A DNA stretch of 64,000 nucleotides from Epiperipatus broadwayi (Eukaryota > Onychophora > Udeonychophora > Euonychophora > Peripatidae), in the NCBI GenBank assembly GCA_028023455.1, contig JAQFVV010000948.1:88091-152090 (forward strand), given 5' to 3'. Numbering within the stretch: position 1 is the stretch's first letter; the number at the start of each line of letters is the position of its first letter. The notes below the pieces were generated by a model. That model searched no databases and was not told the origin of the DNA. It saw only the letters and a program-made list of their open reading frames with translations. Of the stretch, positions 13,468-28,308 are shown in pieces. Both the position numbers and the translations under genes were made by a program.

Positions 13468-15420
13468 GATTTGAACTCAGACTATCACATGACCCACCAC
13501 TCTCAGTGCCATCTCATATTGATGATCCTCCTGATTGCACACATGTTGAAAGATAAATAGTCACCAATATATGTATTTCATGCTAAACCAGCAATCATCA
13601 GTTGGTCTAGATTACTATCATCACACATATATTTAATCAGTACTACTTTTTTTAAATAGAAATACTTTTAAATACAATTATTAAATATAATTTTCATTTT
13701 AAAATATATTATTTATTAAATTGTAGGTTATTACTTTTAATATCAGCTTTTAATACTTATTTAAAAAAAACTTATTAATACATTATTTTTATTATGGCCA
13801 GTTTTTCCCAACCATATACAATTATAACATTTAACTTTACTTAAATGTTTTAAATGTGTTAGCATACTTCAGGTTACATTAAATACTCTCATTTTATTTT
13901 AATTAAGCTTTTAAAAAAATTGTCAGCATAACATAGTAATCATACTAATAGCACGCTTCTTAAATTTATGAATTTTTTTTTAGTAAATTGATACAATAGA
14001 TTTATTCTGACTTTAAAGAAGGGCACAATATATATATAATGGTTGGGGAAGAGTGATGAAGTTACCAGTCTTACGCATCTGCCATACCAAGGGCGCCACT
14101 AGGCCATTTGGACCTCGAAAATTTAGATGAGTAGGCAGATATGTGCTGTTAAGATCACAACCACCAGCCCAAGTCACTAGCTCCTGAAGTAGCAGAGGTT
14201 TAAAACAATTATTAAATATATTTTAAAATAATAAAGGATAATAAAAGCAATCACTGTCAGTATTAATAACCAAAAAAATTATTTATATATATAATCAATA
14301 ACGCACAAACTTTAAAAAAAATTATAACAAAAGAAGAAAGTTGTTTTATTCTGTTTCATTAGTTATTATTTTATTTGTTTTTAACTTTTATTTTTATTCT
14401 TAGAAATGTTGAGTATAGATGAGCTACCCAGACCATGCACCTAAAAGACTTTCAAACATTTGATTCTGGGCTAAAGGTCCGTAGCCACACCAATGCTCGT
14501 TTCAGATATATATCAACAACCAATGTAATATGGGCATGTTAGCATAGAATCATGCCAACAGGAATGTGCATCTAAACAGTGTGATATTATTGGAGAAAAC
14601 ATGAGCTTAAACCAATATAAAAATGTGCTTCTATCTGGTGAAGGAATCATGTATGTAATATAAAGAGAAAAATGCTACGTATGGATGAGAGAGCGATCTT
14701 ATCTTGCCGACTTATCTTCTCAATCCATGAACTGGAATGGGTCAATGGTGCAGGAAGTATGTCTGCATCCATTTCAATGATATGACTACCTCTTTGGGGT
14801 CATGCATTGAGTTGAGACTCGTCACCCTAGATGCTAACACACTTCAAATTACATTGATATAAACATCTATATATCTTTCCACCAGCATTAACACAACTAC
14901 GAAACCAATAGTCCGAAATCAAAACCCCTTTAAATTAACATATATTTAAACTAGTCTAGCAGTCCATCTATATTCAACTAACATTTAAATCATTTATTAA
15001 TTTAATACAAATAAAAATATTTAGTTTACAGTTTTAAAATATTTTAAAATGAACATTATATTTAACTTATTTTTTTATATAAATATTATATAACCTACTT
15101 TTCTTTTAAATTTAATAATGCACAAATAACAATGTGTTTCTATTTTTAAATTTAAATTTGCAAATCAAACCCCTACCCTATTACAAACAGACCTTATACT
15201 AAGCTCAATAAAAAAAATAATAACACATATTTTAAGAGATTACATTTTAATTTTAGATCAGAGTTTTAAAATTGCAAAGTTTATAAAAAATACAGAAAGT
15301 TCAGGGTTTTTCAGGAAAGAAAGTTTATAGTTCTTTTTTTTAGGCTACAAATAAAATCCGAAAAGATTTTAAGCTTAATAGAGTTTATATTTAAGTTTTA
15401 TCATTTAGAAATTTATACCT
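13466..15420. other. Gene-free stretch with unassigned less AT-rich patches
   Basis: No gene is seen. Two patches have more balanced base composition than their surroundings. The first is 14036-14190, whose reverse strand carries GGCCTAGTGGCGCC-like words resembling a tRNA A box. The second is 14400-14830. Both are retained in the right arm (about 53750-54520). They could be decayed SINEs or old exons; no frame is open long enough to decide. Confidence 0.4.
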
Positions 15421-15610
15421 TCCTTTGTCTGTTCCTTCAGTGATGAAGATCTGATTTACACACAGGCCATTTCTTGCAGATGATCCTGATGTATGAAGCA
15501 TTTATGCTGGTTTCTGAAGACAGGAACCGTGGTTCGATTCTGGGATCCATGGAGATGAAAGCTTCCTTTGGCTGGCTGCACTGAAGGAAGCACAATTAGG
15601 CAGCTTACAT
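15421..15610 (+). repeat. Possible SINE-like segment with B box
   Basis: A GGTTCGATTCTGGG word at about 15531-15544 resembles a pol III B box followed by the 3' side of a T stem. The upstream 100 bp is richer in GC than its neighbours. No clear A box or cloverleaf is visible. The right-arm counterpart is about 52950-53110, where the complementary strand opens a 67-codon frame without any domain. Confidence 0.35.
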
Positions 15611-16164
15611 TTTTGGTAACAGTGACAATATTTATTTCAACTTTTCAGCAACAACGAAACAAATTCAAAATTCTAATTCTCTCTCTAACTAATTAATTAT
15701 TGTTTTGGATTTTCCTTTTATAGTCCTCAGGCACCTTATCTCTGGAATGCAGGATTCATCAAACATATTTCATGTCTGTATTTTATTGTTTTATTGGGTT
15801 TGTGTCCAAGGTAAGATTTTGGGTTTTCCACTGAGGTCTGTGTCTCTATCTCTGGCCAGGAACTCTTATCTATTTCGTAATCTTTTTTTTTTAATTGTCA
15901 TTTTGCCTTAAGGATCTGTTTGTAATTTTTATATTTAAAATTTAAAAAAATCTTCGCTATTATTAAAAAGGTTTTTATTTTATACTTTATTTAAAGATTA
16001 GAATCTTTGTTTCGATTCTATAATTTTTTTAAGCTTATTTTAATATTTAAATCAAACATAATAAATTAATAATTAGTTATTTGTGCATTTTTGAAAATTT
16101 GTGCATTTAATTCAGTATTAGGTGTTTACAAAAAAAAAGTTAGTATTAAAATTTAAATGTAACG
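15611..16164. other. AT-rich gene-free stretch
   Basis: No element recognised. An open frame at 15705-15911 (+) recurs in the right arm at 52641-52844 (-) with small differences, but it is hydrophobic low-complexity sequence without a domain. Confidence 0.5.
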
Positions 16165-16196
16165 CATATATATATATATATATATATCCCGTTACA

Positions 16197-16234
<38 letters not shown>
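16165..16234. repeat. Compound (AT)n / (GT)n microsatellite
   Basis: AT tracts at 16165-16188 and 16196-16218 are separated by CCCGTTAC and followed by (GT)8 to 16234. The right-arm counterpart is 52320-52388. Confidence 0.9.
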
Positions 16235-16912
16235 AAACAAAAGAAGTTATAAATTTTGTAACTTGCTGATAGCTTGCATTTTATGATCACTAGATGGAGC
16301 TTTACCAATAGCTCACTAATAAGCTTTCTTTACATAAATGCTGAGAGAGATAGAATTAAATATCTCTTTCATTGTCTCCAACATTTAGACCATTGTTTTG
16401 AGCTTAGTTGGTCACATCAGTAAAGGGTAGGAAAACTAGAAACTAGATCTAATCACCAACTCTACAATCAGCATTTATGAAACACATTTCTATCAGCTTG
16501 AAAGCCATGAATTTTTCAGATATGTAAATATCTTCAAACCAGTCAAACAAACTACATGGCTATATGGGTCTTAATTTAGTTCAAGTGGTTTTAAGTAGTA
16601 ATTTTTCATAATCTGATAATTTTAGAAAATGTGTTAATAAGCATAAGTGAGTGATATAAAGGGGATGAGTAGATAGAGCAAAGATCACTATCTGATTTAT
16701 GATATATCAAAGGGCAGTCTATTCACATTGTAGATGTAAATTATTTTAAGAAAAAAATGGGGATTCAAATTTCATAGTATATCCAACAGTACAAAAGCAA
16801 TTTATTTTATTTATATCTTCTAGAATCAATTTGAAAAAATCAACTAATTATAAAACTGAATAGAGTAAATGTTTTTATTATTAATCCCACTAGTTCTGGA
16901 TTGGGCAACAAC

Positions 16913-16914
<2 letters not shown>
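16235..16914. other. AT-rich gene-free stretch
   Basis: Nothing recognisable. The inverted copy is about 51650-52319. Confidence 0.5.

Positions 16915-16991
<77 letters not shown>
16915..16991. repeat. (TA)n microsatellite
   Basis: A TA tract of about 76 bp. Two overlapping minus-strand frames (16840-17078) read through it as Ile-Tyr repeats and are artefacts of the repeat. In the right arm the tract is split by an inverted duplication (see 51537-51620). Confidence 0.95.
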
Positions 16992-16993
<2 letters not shown>

Positions 16994-18573
16994 ATGACGT
17001 TTTTGTCTGTGTTATCATGCATTTGAACTTTAAAATGTTCAAGAACTTCAAACGGTTCCTTGAATAAAATGAGCACATAATGACAATGATCTTTACTATT
17101 GTATTAAATATCTCAATCTAGAATTAAGCAAACAGATACACTGCATCGACTATTCAAAGATGGTTAAATATGTCAGCATTAGAGGGTACTTCACATACAA
17201 TCAAAAATTTAATTGCAGTACAAAGTAAGTGGATTTAAAGCTTTCTTATTTAGTAACTTTAAACTACGTAAAATTCTAGCAATACCAAATAAAATCTAGA
17301 ATATTATAAGAGTGCCCAAATTCTAGCACAATACTCCACCACCATGCTTAATAACCAAGTCAAGCCATTCTATAACAGTCACACGGTTATCAGATTCCCT
17401 AACATGAAATCCTGGATCAATATGCAACTTATTGCCAACATCCACTCAAAATTGACACTCATGTTTTCAAATTACTCCATCATTGGTTTTCAATGTCCTC
17501 CAGTCCATCACCACACTCATTAATAATTTGAAGGATAAAGTTTACAATGATGACAAGGCACTATATCATAGACTGCCAATTCTTCAATGGCAAATACTAC
17601 AGTGAGATTCATGCCAACTTAAAATCAAGAATTTCTTAACATGCCTATTCATATAACAGGATGAAAATAAATCTATCACTACAGTTCAGTGATTGGGTAA
17701 CATGAGAAAGCAGTCAACTATGTTTTAAAGCATTTCTCTTCCAAGATTGTTTGCCTTGATTGTAACCAAAAGAGGTTTGCACATAATGGATATCATGCAT
17801 TCAATAAATACATGGTTCAGTAGTATTCTTCTCAATAGACATTGGTTGTTCAAATTTACAAGGTGGCATCACTTCTCAATTTTTTATTATACATACACTA
17901 TGTAAATTTACTAAACACTGCCTAATCTAATCTTTTATAGTCAGGATTACTGCCATATTCTGCTATTTATCTACCAGTTATGTTTTGAAGCAGACACTCC
18001 ACATTGAAAGATAACTCAGCAGATTAATAAATGAATTTATTCTAAACTCTCATTTTTCTATTATATATTTTCTATGACTTCATAAGAGACATGTTTGTAA
18101 CATTTAATCAGGGCTAAATCAAAAAATCTAAGCCTAGATTACTATTTAGTAATGATCTTATGTTATTCACCAACATGTGATACCACAAATCTTAGCATAA
18201 TATTGCAAATTACTTTATAAAGTATAATATGTAAATCAAATTTCACATTGTAAATAATGTCTGTTACATACGATTCCAAGTTAATATTTAATATTTCTAA
18301 TATATGTTAGAGTTTTACAGTAATTCTTACAATGTTTATGCTAATGAGTATATAATTTTTCATTAACACTTTATATCTCACAACTAACAACAATATCTCA
18401 ATTATTTTTACTTTTCAGTTATTTAACATTATTAAGATTCATATGTTTTGTATTCTAAAGTTTCTTAGGATGTGGCTAAAAACAATTGGGCATTTTGTGA
18501 TTGTAGTCAGAGACATCTTGTACCATAGCTGTGAAAGAAGTGTGGATGAGCTAGAAAATTGTTAAAAATAAAT
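16992..18573. other. AT-rich gene-free stretch
   Basis: No gene or element recognised. The stretch is slightly less AT-rich than the first 15 kb and has no open frame above about 60 codons. The inverted copy is about 49983-51536. Confidence 0.5.
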
Positions 18574-18740
18574 AATATTTACTAAGGCTTTAACCACTTG
18601 TGTTTAGGACCTGTGAGAGGTCCCTACTTTCACATTTTTCAGATGCATATTATCGAGGTTAAATGGTTAAGACCTATAGAGGTCCCTACCTTTGCATTTT
18701 TCAGACGCATATTATCGAGGTTAAAGCCTTAGCAAATATT
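18574..18740. mobile_element. MITE-like element with 22-bp TIRs and internal tandem
   Basis: Imperfect terminal inverted repeats lie at 18574-18595 and 18719-18740 (core CTAAGGCTTTAACC / GGTTAAAGCCTTAG), with one mismatch. Between them a unit of about 65-70 bp is repeated twice in tandem; each copy contains GAGGTCCCTAC and ends TATTATCGAGGTTAAA. There is no coding capacity. The flanks are AT-rich, so a target-site duplication cannot be picked out. The right-arm copy is 49817-49982. I do not recognise a superfamily. Confidence 0.6.
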
Positions 18741-20198
18741 ACTTAATATATTAATCTGCGTTTAAATAAATTTATAATTACAACTTTAAAAATAAATAAT
18801 ATACACTTAATTACTTTACCTAAAATATAATAAAAAATAAGGTAATTTAATAAAATGTATGTGGTCCCATGATGAATCCAAGTGATGATGATGATAAATA
18901 AAATGAAAGCTATTGTTTAAAACAACAATTAAATAATTTTATTAAAAATATTAATGCACAAATATTAAAATAAAGAAAGTGTAAGATAAATAAATCAATT
19001 TCTTTAAACATATTGAATTATAACTGTTATTATAAATGGAAGCAGGTAAATGAAATGATGTGGGACTCTATGTGTTGCTAAAAACATGTAGAAATTTATT
19101 AAAGAACGTTGTCAATATATAAGATATGAGTAAATTCCTATTTTAGATTAAAATAAAATAAAGACATTCATCTATGTTTTATAGATGTTAAATATTTCTT
19201 CCATCTAAACGGTGCAATCTGAATGGTATTAACTTAGTTTTAGCCATTTTATTTATGTATAACATTTATTTATCTCTGAATAATTATGATGTCAACATGG
19301 ATTAACATTTCATAAAACATTAAAGTCTTAAACAACAAATCGTAATATTTGACCTTTTTCTTTTAAGATTATTTTTACAGATATACTTAATGTATTTGAA
19401 TTAGCACATTTATAATATACCATTACTATCATCTGAGTATGTAAAGAAAAATAAAATATAACATCTATAAGATAAGATAATTTTATAATCAATATGAAAA
19501 AATAATATTATTCTAATAATAAGTCTGTGTAAACACTTTTGTGTTTTATGCATATTGGTGCACTCGTTCAGATTCACTTTAGGTAACAACACAAAACGAC
19601 ATCTATCAACATTTAAAGTCAAACTGGTAAAATTATGAGACAGAGATAATAAAATTGCACAACCAGACATTTTTGCAGTAACCTTGTCATTAATAACACA
19701 ATAATCAAACCTCTAAGGGACTCCTTACAACCATGAATCAATGTCATCAATTAAATCATTTTCTCCAAAAGATCTGACATGTGTCAATAAATAAAAAATA
19801 GAGAAAATGTAGTCTTTGACTGCATACTATTGATATAGAGGGTGGTACCTAATTTAATATTCAAACACAGAAAAATGTACTAAACTCAGTTACACAACAA
19901 ATATATATGTTGTCGTTTGCAATCGAACAGTGATACCACAAGATTTTTTGAGAACTCAAATCAGAGGATGTAAAGATCACAAATGTAATGTATACATATG
20001 TATATGCATCCCCTCAAAAGTAATTGTATAAGATATATCCAAAGACAATATCCTCTCCCCAACAAATTATAATCCTAAAAATATATTATATATACCTTAA
20101 CTTGTTCCTTTCACTAGCAGTGTAAACATGTATACGTAGTGGCTTATAACAACTGTATCTCTTTGGCTATGAATAAAGTTATTTTTTTGAAATATGAC
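18741..20198. other. AT-rich gene-free stretch
   Basis: No element recognised. An 86-codon minus-strand frame (19410-19670), mirrored in part at 48888-49070, has no domain. A (GAT)-like short run occurs at 18887-18895. Confidence 0.5.
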
Positions 20199-20393
<195 letters not shown>

Positions 20394-22159
20394 TGCAAAC
20401 ATTTTATATCAATCAATATTTAACTTATAACCTGGTCTTGGTTCAGACACATAATGTTGAGAAATGTTAACACATACAATGAAATTGAAATATTTCACAA
20501 AACATAGCAAGGGAAATAAATTATTGAGATAACTATTGCCCATTACAGCTAACAAACAATATTAATCCAATTTATACATGTCCACATTCATTGTAGATTC
20601 CATTAATGAAATTCATTTTATAAATACATCCATCACTTTTATTCTTTCAAAATTTTACTCTATAGTGTGCAATTAGTTCACTACAGTTGTTTTTTTTTCA
20701 AAATTATTTGACAAGATTATATAATATCCTTTTAAATGACAGAGATTATTTAAATGTACTTTTATTTTAAAAGAGCAATAACTAAATTGTTTATCACAAT
20801 TTTAAATCAATGCTGAGAGTAATTATATCATAAGTTACAAATGCAATGATACTCCCAGCTAATTATTCTATTAAGATATGAGAAATGTTATTCCCTTTTG
20901 ATTTCCCCCAAAATTACTTTTTAAAAAGTAGCAATTACTAAATTATGTCTGGAAATTCACAGGTGTGATTAAATAGATATTCAAGTAAACTGTGGACAAA
21001 AGACAAAATCGATATATATATATATATATATATGGTGTAGCAATTTTAATAATTCAAAACTATTTTGATGTCTGGACTATGTTTAGCTATATTTTAAATA
21101 ATTTCCTGGTTAAAATGAGAATTTACCTAGTTTAAAAGTTTATCTGCATTATAAAATAATTAATTATTACAGTTTTATTAAATCATATTTGATGATGATG
21201 ATCACAAAAGGTATGTTCTGAAATAGCAATCATGAAGTAATATCTCATATTAGATATTAATAATTTAATAATATTTTAATAATAAAGTTGATCTTCCTGC
21301 TAACAAAATACTATTGATATCAATACCATATATTTTGAATGATCAAGTAAATTTTATAAGGAAGATTTATAAAGGTATATGTGATATTCCATTATACACA
21401 CCTCCTACTTTAAATTGGCTGAATGAGTTAAAAATCAAAACTTTTAATTGGCCAACTCACAACTTTAACAAAATCTATTGTTAAAATACATTCACTTTTA
21501 ATAATATAAATATGTTAGTTTCATTTGTAAAAAGTATATTACTAATTTGTCAGATTACAAAAGTAAACAAAAATCTTTTCAAATATAAAATTTGATTTAT
21601 AATTTCAAAAATATTCAATTGCAATGAAATAAAAGTAACCACTATTCAACCAACCAAAAAAAGATTGCTGACACAATCATTTTTTTCTCACTTTAACATT
21701 ATAATAAATATGTAGCAATAAATAAATAATTCTTGGTAATATCTTAACTATTTTTCTAAAATAATTTGATTTTTAGTATTATTTTATCAATAATAATTTG
21801 TAATTCAATTCAAATATTGTTTAAAATGTGTAAACATTCGTTTATCATTTTTGGAACGTAACTTTTACTTTTTGGCAGCCATTTCCCTTTCTGACAGAAT
21901 TTGGACAGCCAATAAGATTCAAGACAAGGTGGTGAGGAGGCGGTGATTTGATTTTGTTTGAAATATATGGTCATATTTATTGATTTTTCTTGTAAAATAA
22001 TTCTGAAGAGGGCACCAGCTTACAGAACTTTTGATTTTCTTTCAAATGATGTATAATATGTATACATGGGATAAAAAGTAGCCCATTTAGAATGACGTCA
22101 AATCTTCTCGCTTTTTGATGAGTCAGGCAGTCAAATGGTTAAACAAATTAATAATTAAT
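20394..22159. other. AT-rich gene-free stretch
   Basis: No gene recognised. It includes a short (AT)n at about 21012-21034. A less AT-rich patch is at about 21850-22020, antisense to a 75-codon frame at 46510-46737 in the right arm that shows no domain. Confidence 0.5.
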
Positions 22160-24140
<1,981 letters not shown>

Positions 24141-24289
24141 TATAAATGAACATTTTTTAAAAAATATTATGCTGATTTTCTCATTATTATTTAAAACATA
24201 ACAATGCCCATTGAAATGTAGGGAATTAAAAAAAAGCATGAAGGGATAACTCAAGTAAGGATTTCATCTTTTTTATATTATCATGAAAA

Positions 24290-25850
24290 TATATATGATC
24301 ATCATCATCAACAATTATCAATCCACTGCAAGATGAAGGTCTTGTCAATTTCAATACATCTTTTCTGATATTTACCTTCTCTCCTCCACATCATCCCTGC
24401 ACACTTTCTTATTTCATCCTTCCAACTCACATGTTGTCTCTTTCTGGGTTTTTACCCTCTCTTGAAATCCAATTTAAGATTTCTATTGTTATTTATTATT
24501 CTCTATCCTAGCAATATGTCCAGCTAAACTACAATTCAGTCTTTAATTTTTCCAGTGAAGTCAGTAACACATTTTCTTCTCTTATCCATACATTTTATTT
24601 TCAATATTTTTTTGCTACTCCCAACATGCATCTCTCCAAACTTGTTTGAGTGTCTGAAATTTCTGTATTCATTTTATATTGAGTCCAAGTCACAGATCCA
24701 AAAGTAAGAACTGACAAAACACATTTATTAAAAATGTTACTTTTCCAACTCATAGGCATATTTCCGTTTGGTATCAAGTTATTTCTATCAAAAACATCCA
24801 ACCAAGTTTAATTCTATGAGTAATTTTATCCATTATGTTTCTATCTGTATTAATAATCTGACCAAGAAATTTGTAGCTGTTAACATCTTCTAACTAACGA
24901 TAATCAATCTTTATTTTCATATTTTGAGAAAATCCATTAAACTATTACTTTCGTCTTTTAAACAGTTATCTTTTGTCTTATTTTCCTACTTTCATCTGAT
25001 AACTCCTGCAGAAATTCCTGCAGCTCTAATGCATTATTTACAAAAAAAAAAAACAACATCATCTGCAAGATATAAATGATTTAAATAATCTTGATTTAAT
25101 TTTTACTCCTTTAGCTTTCCATATTAATCCAAAAAAATATTTCTTGCAACACTGATGTAAATAGTTTTGGAGATATGAAGTCAACCTGTATTACACTCTT
25201 TTCATTGTTGACTTTCCTAGTATCATTATATAATCAAATTGTTGCTGCTGCATTTTTATAAATATTCTTTAAATTATGACAATATCCTGGATCTATACCT
25301 TGATGATCCAATGCTTTAATCAATGAAGAAATTTTTATAAAATCAAATGCATTTTCGTAATCTACAAATTCAAAGCATAATCGCAACTCATAGTCATTTG
25401 TCCATTCTATAAGTTCTATCGATATCTGGATATGATCTACTGTACTAAAAGATTTTTAAATTCAGCTTGTTCTCTTGGTTGGTGGAATTCCAATGCTCTC
25501 TGTAGATGAGTTGTAACTATTTTTGTAAAAAAATTGTATAAAACTGATAAAAGGCTGATACGTCTGTCAATTCAAATATCTTATCTATCACCTTTTTAAA
25601 TAATAATATTAATACTGCATTCTTCCAATCATCTGTTGCATCTTTATCATTTAGGCATTTGGTATATAATCTTGCTATTTTTTTTATATTTCTTTACCTG
25701 TTTCTTTTAAGATATCAATTATCTTTTAATGTATCTATTATATCTTCCGTATTGCCCAGAATTTGAAATGAAGAAATGAGACATGCAATTAAATTTATGA
25801 AGAAAGAATAGATACCAGGTAATGATAGAATTATAATTGATAATATATAT
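24290..25850 (-). pseudogene. APE-type LINE reverse transcriptase remnant, minus copy
   Basis: Reading the minus strand (equivalently the plus strand of 42712-44262), motifs appear in the order expected of a Jockey/RTE-like non-LTR reverse transcriptase. They are ARLYTKCLNDKDATDDWKNA, then a degraded RPISLLS segment, then QPREQAEF (from QPREQAGF), FVDYENAFDF, a SPKLFT-like word, GQIINTDRNIMDKITHRI, and the thumb motif CVLSVLTFGSVTWT followed by LERCMLGVAK. Downstream are LAGHIARIENNKW and a RQHVSWKDEIRK-type C-terminal tail, typical of these elements. The palm catalytic loop is lost to a frameshift. Multiple frameshifts and stops make it nonfunctional. The longest frame is 24601-24801. Confidence 0.85.
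24601..24801 (-). pseudogene. LINE RT thumb domain fragment
   Basis: A 66-codon open frame containing CVLSVLTFGSVTWT and LERCMLGVAKK. This is the conserved thumb-connection region of Jockey/RTE-like LINE proteins (consensus CVLPVLTYG-ETWT ... ERxMLG). It is part of the larger remnant, and the right-arm version is 43749-43967. Confidence 0.8.
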
Positions 25851-25869
25851 ATATATGGAAACTTATAAT

Positions 25870-26238
25870 TAAATAGTAGTAAATACAGTAATTAAAAATT
25901 TTGAATAGTACAAAAAAATTTAATCACCACTTAAGAGCACTATTGATTATCCTTGAAGTCTTTGTCAACTAATACTTTGAAAGGTTAATTTTCCCATAAT
26001 TCTGTGTTTTTAACGTTTGCTGCCTGCCTATAGATTAAGTCCTGCTTATATTTATATATTAGCATAGCTTCCTTTTATTGTTATTTCTCTCAATTTGCAA
26101 TATTTTTATATTATTATAATTGAAACTAAAACCATATATACATGATTTATTATAGTGCTAAGCTGATACATTATTATTATCTTTCAATTTTGTTTTGTAT
26201 TTTGAAGTTTTTTAAATAAAACAAGTTATTTAGTGTAA
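25870..26238 (-). repeat. Block B of the LINE-associated repeat (inverted)
   Basis: The reverse complement shares landmarks with blocks A and C, including AATATTGCAAATTGAGAG, GCAGGCAGCAAACG and TTAGTTGACAAAGACTT. It borders the minus-strand LINE remnant in the same relative position that block A has to the plus-strand remnant. Together A+LINE(+) and LINE(-)+B form an old, diverged ~2 kb inverted repeat centred near 24.2 kb. Confidence 0.6.
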
Positions 26239-26258
26239 GAGGTGCATTTACGCACCTC
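26239..26258. repeat. Hairpin at the B/C junction
   Basis: GAGGTGC at 26239-26245 pairs with GCACCTC at 26252-26258 across a six-base loop. The flanks keep partial complementarity (AGTGTAA against ATACATT). It marks the centre of the inverted B/C pair. The mirror copy in the right arm is at about 42291-42310. Confidence 0.75.
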
Positions 26259-26830
26259 ATACATTAAATATATTAATAAATAACTCTAAAGATAAAACCT
26301 CATTTATAAATAAAAATTGCATCATTTATGAATGGATATGTAGGTGTGGTAGTGTATATATAATGAAATTGAGATGCTGTTATGAAAAAAAAAGTTTCAA
26401 AATACTAAACAAATTTGTAAATATTATAATAATGTATCAGCTTCCGTTTTTATGATAATAGTAACTCATGCATGTATATATATATAGTTTTAATTTCAAT
26501 TATAATAAATAAAAATATTGCAAATTAAGAGAAATAACAATAAAAGGAAAAGAAAGTAAGCTATGCTAATTTATAAATACAAGCAGGACTCAATCAGTAA
26601 GCAGGCAACCAACATTAATATCATGGAATTATGGGAAGGTTAACCTTTCAAAGTCTTAGTTGACAAAGACTATGAGGATTGAAGAAAGCGTTTCTAAGTG
26701 TTGATTATATTTTTTGTACTTTTCAAACTTTTTGATTACTGTATTTAATAATATTTAGTTATAAGTTTCCATGTATTGTTTTGAAAAAATAGTGATATCG
26801 ATTTACATTATTATGAGGCTAGTTAATTTG
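26259..26830 (+). repeat. Block C of the LINE-associated repeat
   Basis: This block has the same orientation as block A and carries the same landmarks in the same order: TCTAAAGATAAAAC, ATTTATAAAT, AATATTGCAAATT, TTAGTTGACAAAGACT and ACTGTATTTA. No LINE coding remnant follows it. It is inverted relative to B across the hairpin at 26239-26258. Confidence 0.6.
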
Positions 26831-27535
<705 letters not shown>

Positions 27536-27821
27536 AAATTATAAATATTGCTTTATGTATTTGTGCTTCACCTAGTGCTAATTATATAAGCACTAGCATG
27601 GCTTTGAACCCAACTTATATATGTAATGGACACCCATTCTCAAGCCAAAGATGGTAGCATGAATACATGTATGGGTAAAAAACTAAATGAATCTATAACA
27701 AAAGTTAAATATTTGTTATACATTTAATACACATTTATTTGGATAAATTATAAAGAACATTTAGTTTTCCATACAGATTCAACTCACAATATGTATATGT
27801 GTGTATGAAAAATCAATAAGA

Positions 27822-28308
27822 CAGACAAAACTCTCCATATAATAGTACCACTCCAGTGCAAACTAAAGTAATTAATGGATCCAGAAGGCTTGGTGCATAA
27901 AATCCCTATCTATTGCCTAATCATCCAATTTCCCCAGATTCATTCTCACATGTTGGACTTTGTGAGTGAGGAGTTTGTATCTGAGAGCACTAGATGTGAT
28001 AATCAATTGATGCCAGAAAGTTTGTGCCTAAACTCTCTATCAGTATATATACATCCAATATCTCCAGACTAGTTTCAGGTTTGTGGCTTTCATGAGAGAG
28101 AAGCCTTGGATTTGAGAGCACTGCTTTGAGAACAATACATAATGTGCTCTCAGATTCAAGGCTCCTCACTGATAAAAGTCACAAGTTAGAAACTAGTCTG
28201 ATGATATTGGTTGATAGGCACTAAATATAAATTTTATACACAATCCTCTCTGGCATTCATTGACTACTCTGGGTCTAAGTGACAATATTGTATGAAGAGT
28301 TTGGCCTG
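27822..28308. mobile_element. 487-bp foldback element with three internal units
   Basis: Long imperfect terminal inverted repeats of roughly 75 bp start at about 27822 (CAGACAAAACTCTCC) and end at about 28308 (AAGAGTTTGGCCTG). Inside are three copies of a ~110-130 bp unit: direct copies at about 27870-28000 and 28010-28120, and an inverted one at about 28141-28260. Each unit carries GAGAGCAC and AGACTAGTTTC-type words. The two central units form a hairpin centred near 28130. There is no coding capacity; the 65-codon frame at 27875-28072 lies within the repeats. The right-arm copy is 40241-40728. The family is unknown. Confidence 0.65.

Noticed and set aside
15705-15911. Hydrophobic 68-residue membrane protein, mirrored at 52641-52844
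   Set aside because: Composition follows the AT-rich background; small frame-neutral and frame-changing differences between arms show no coding constraint.
18574-18740. CRISPR-like or regulatory tandem repeat
   Set aside because: Only two units with no spacers, enclosed by terminal inverted repeats in a eukaryotic context.
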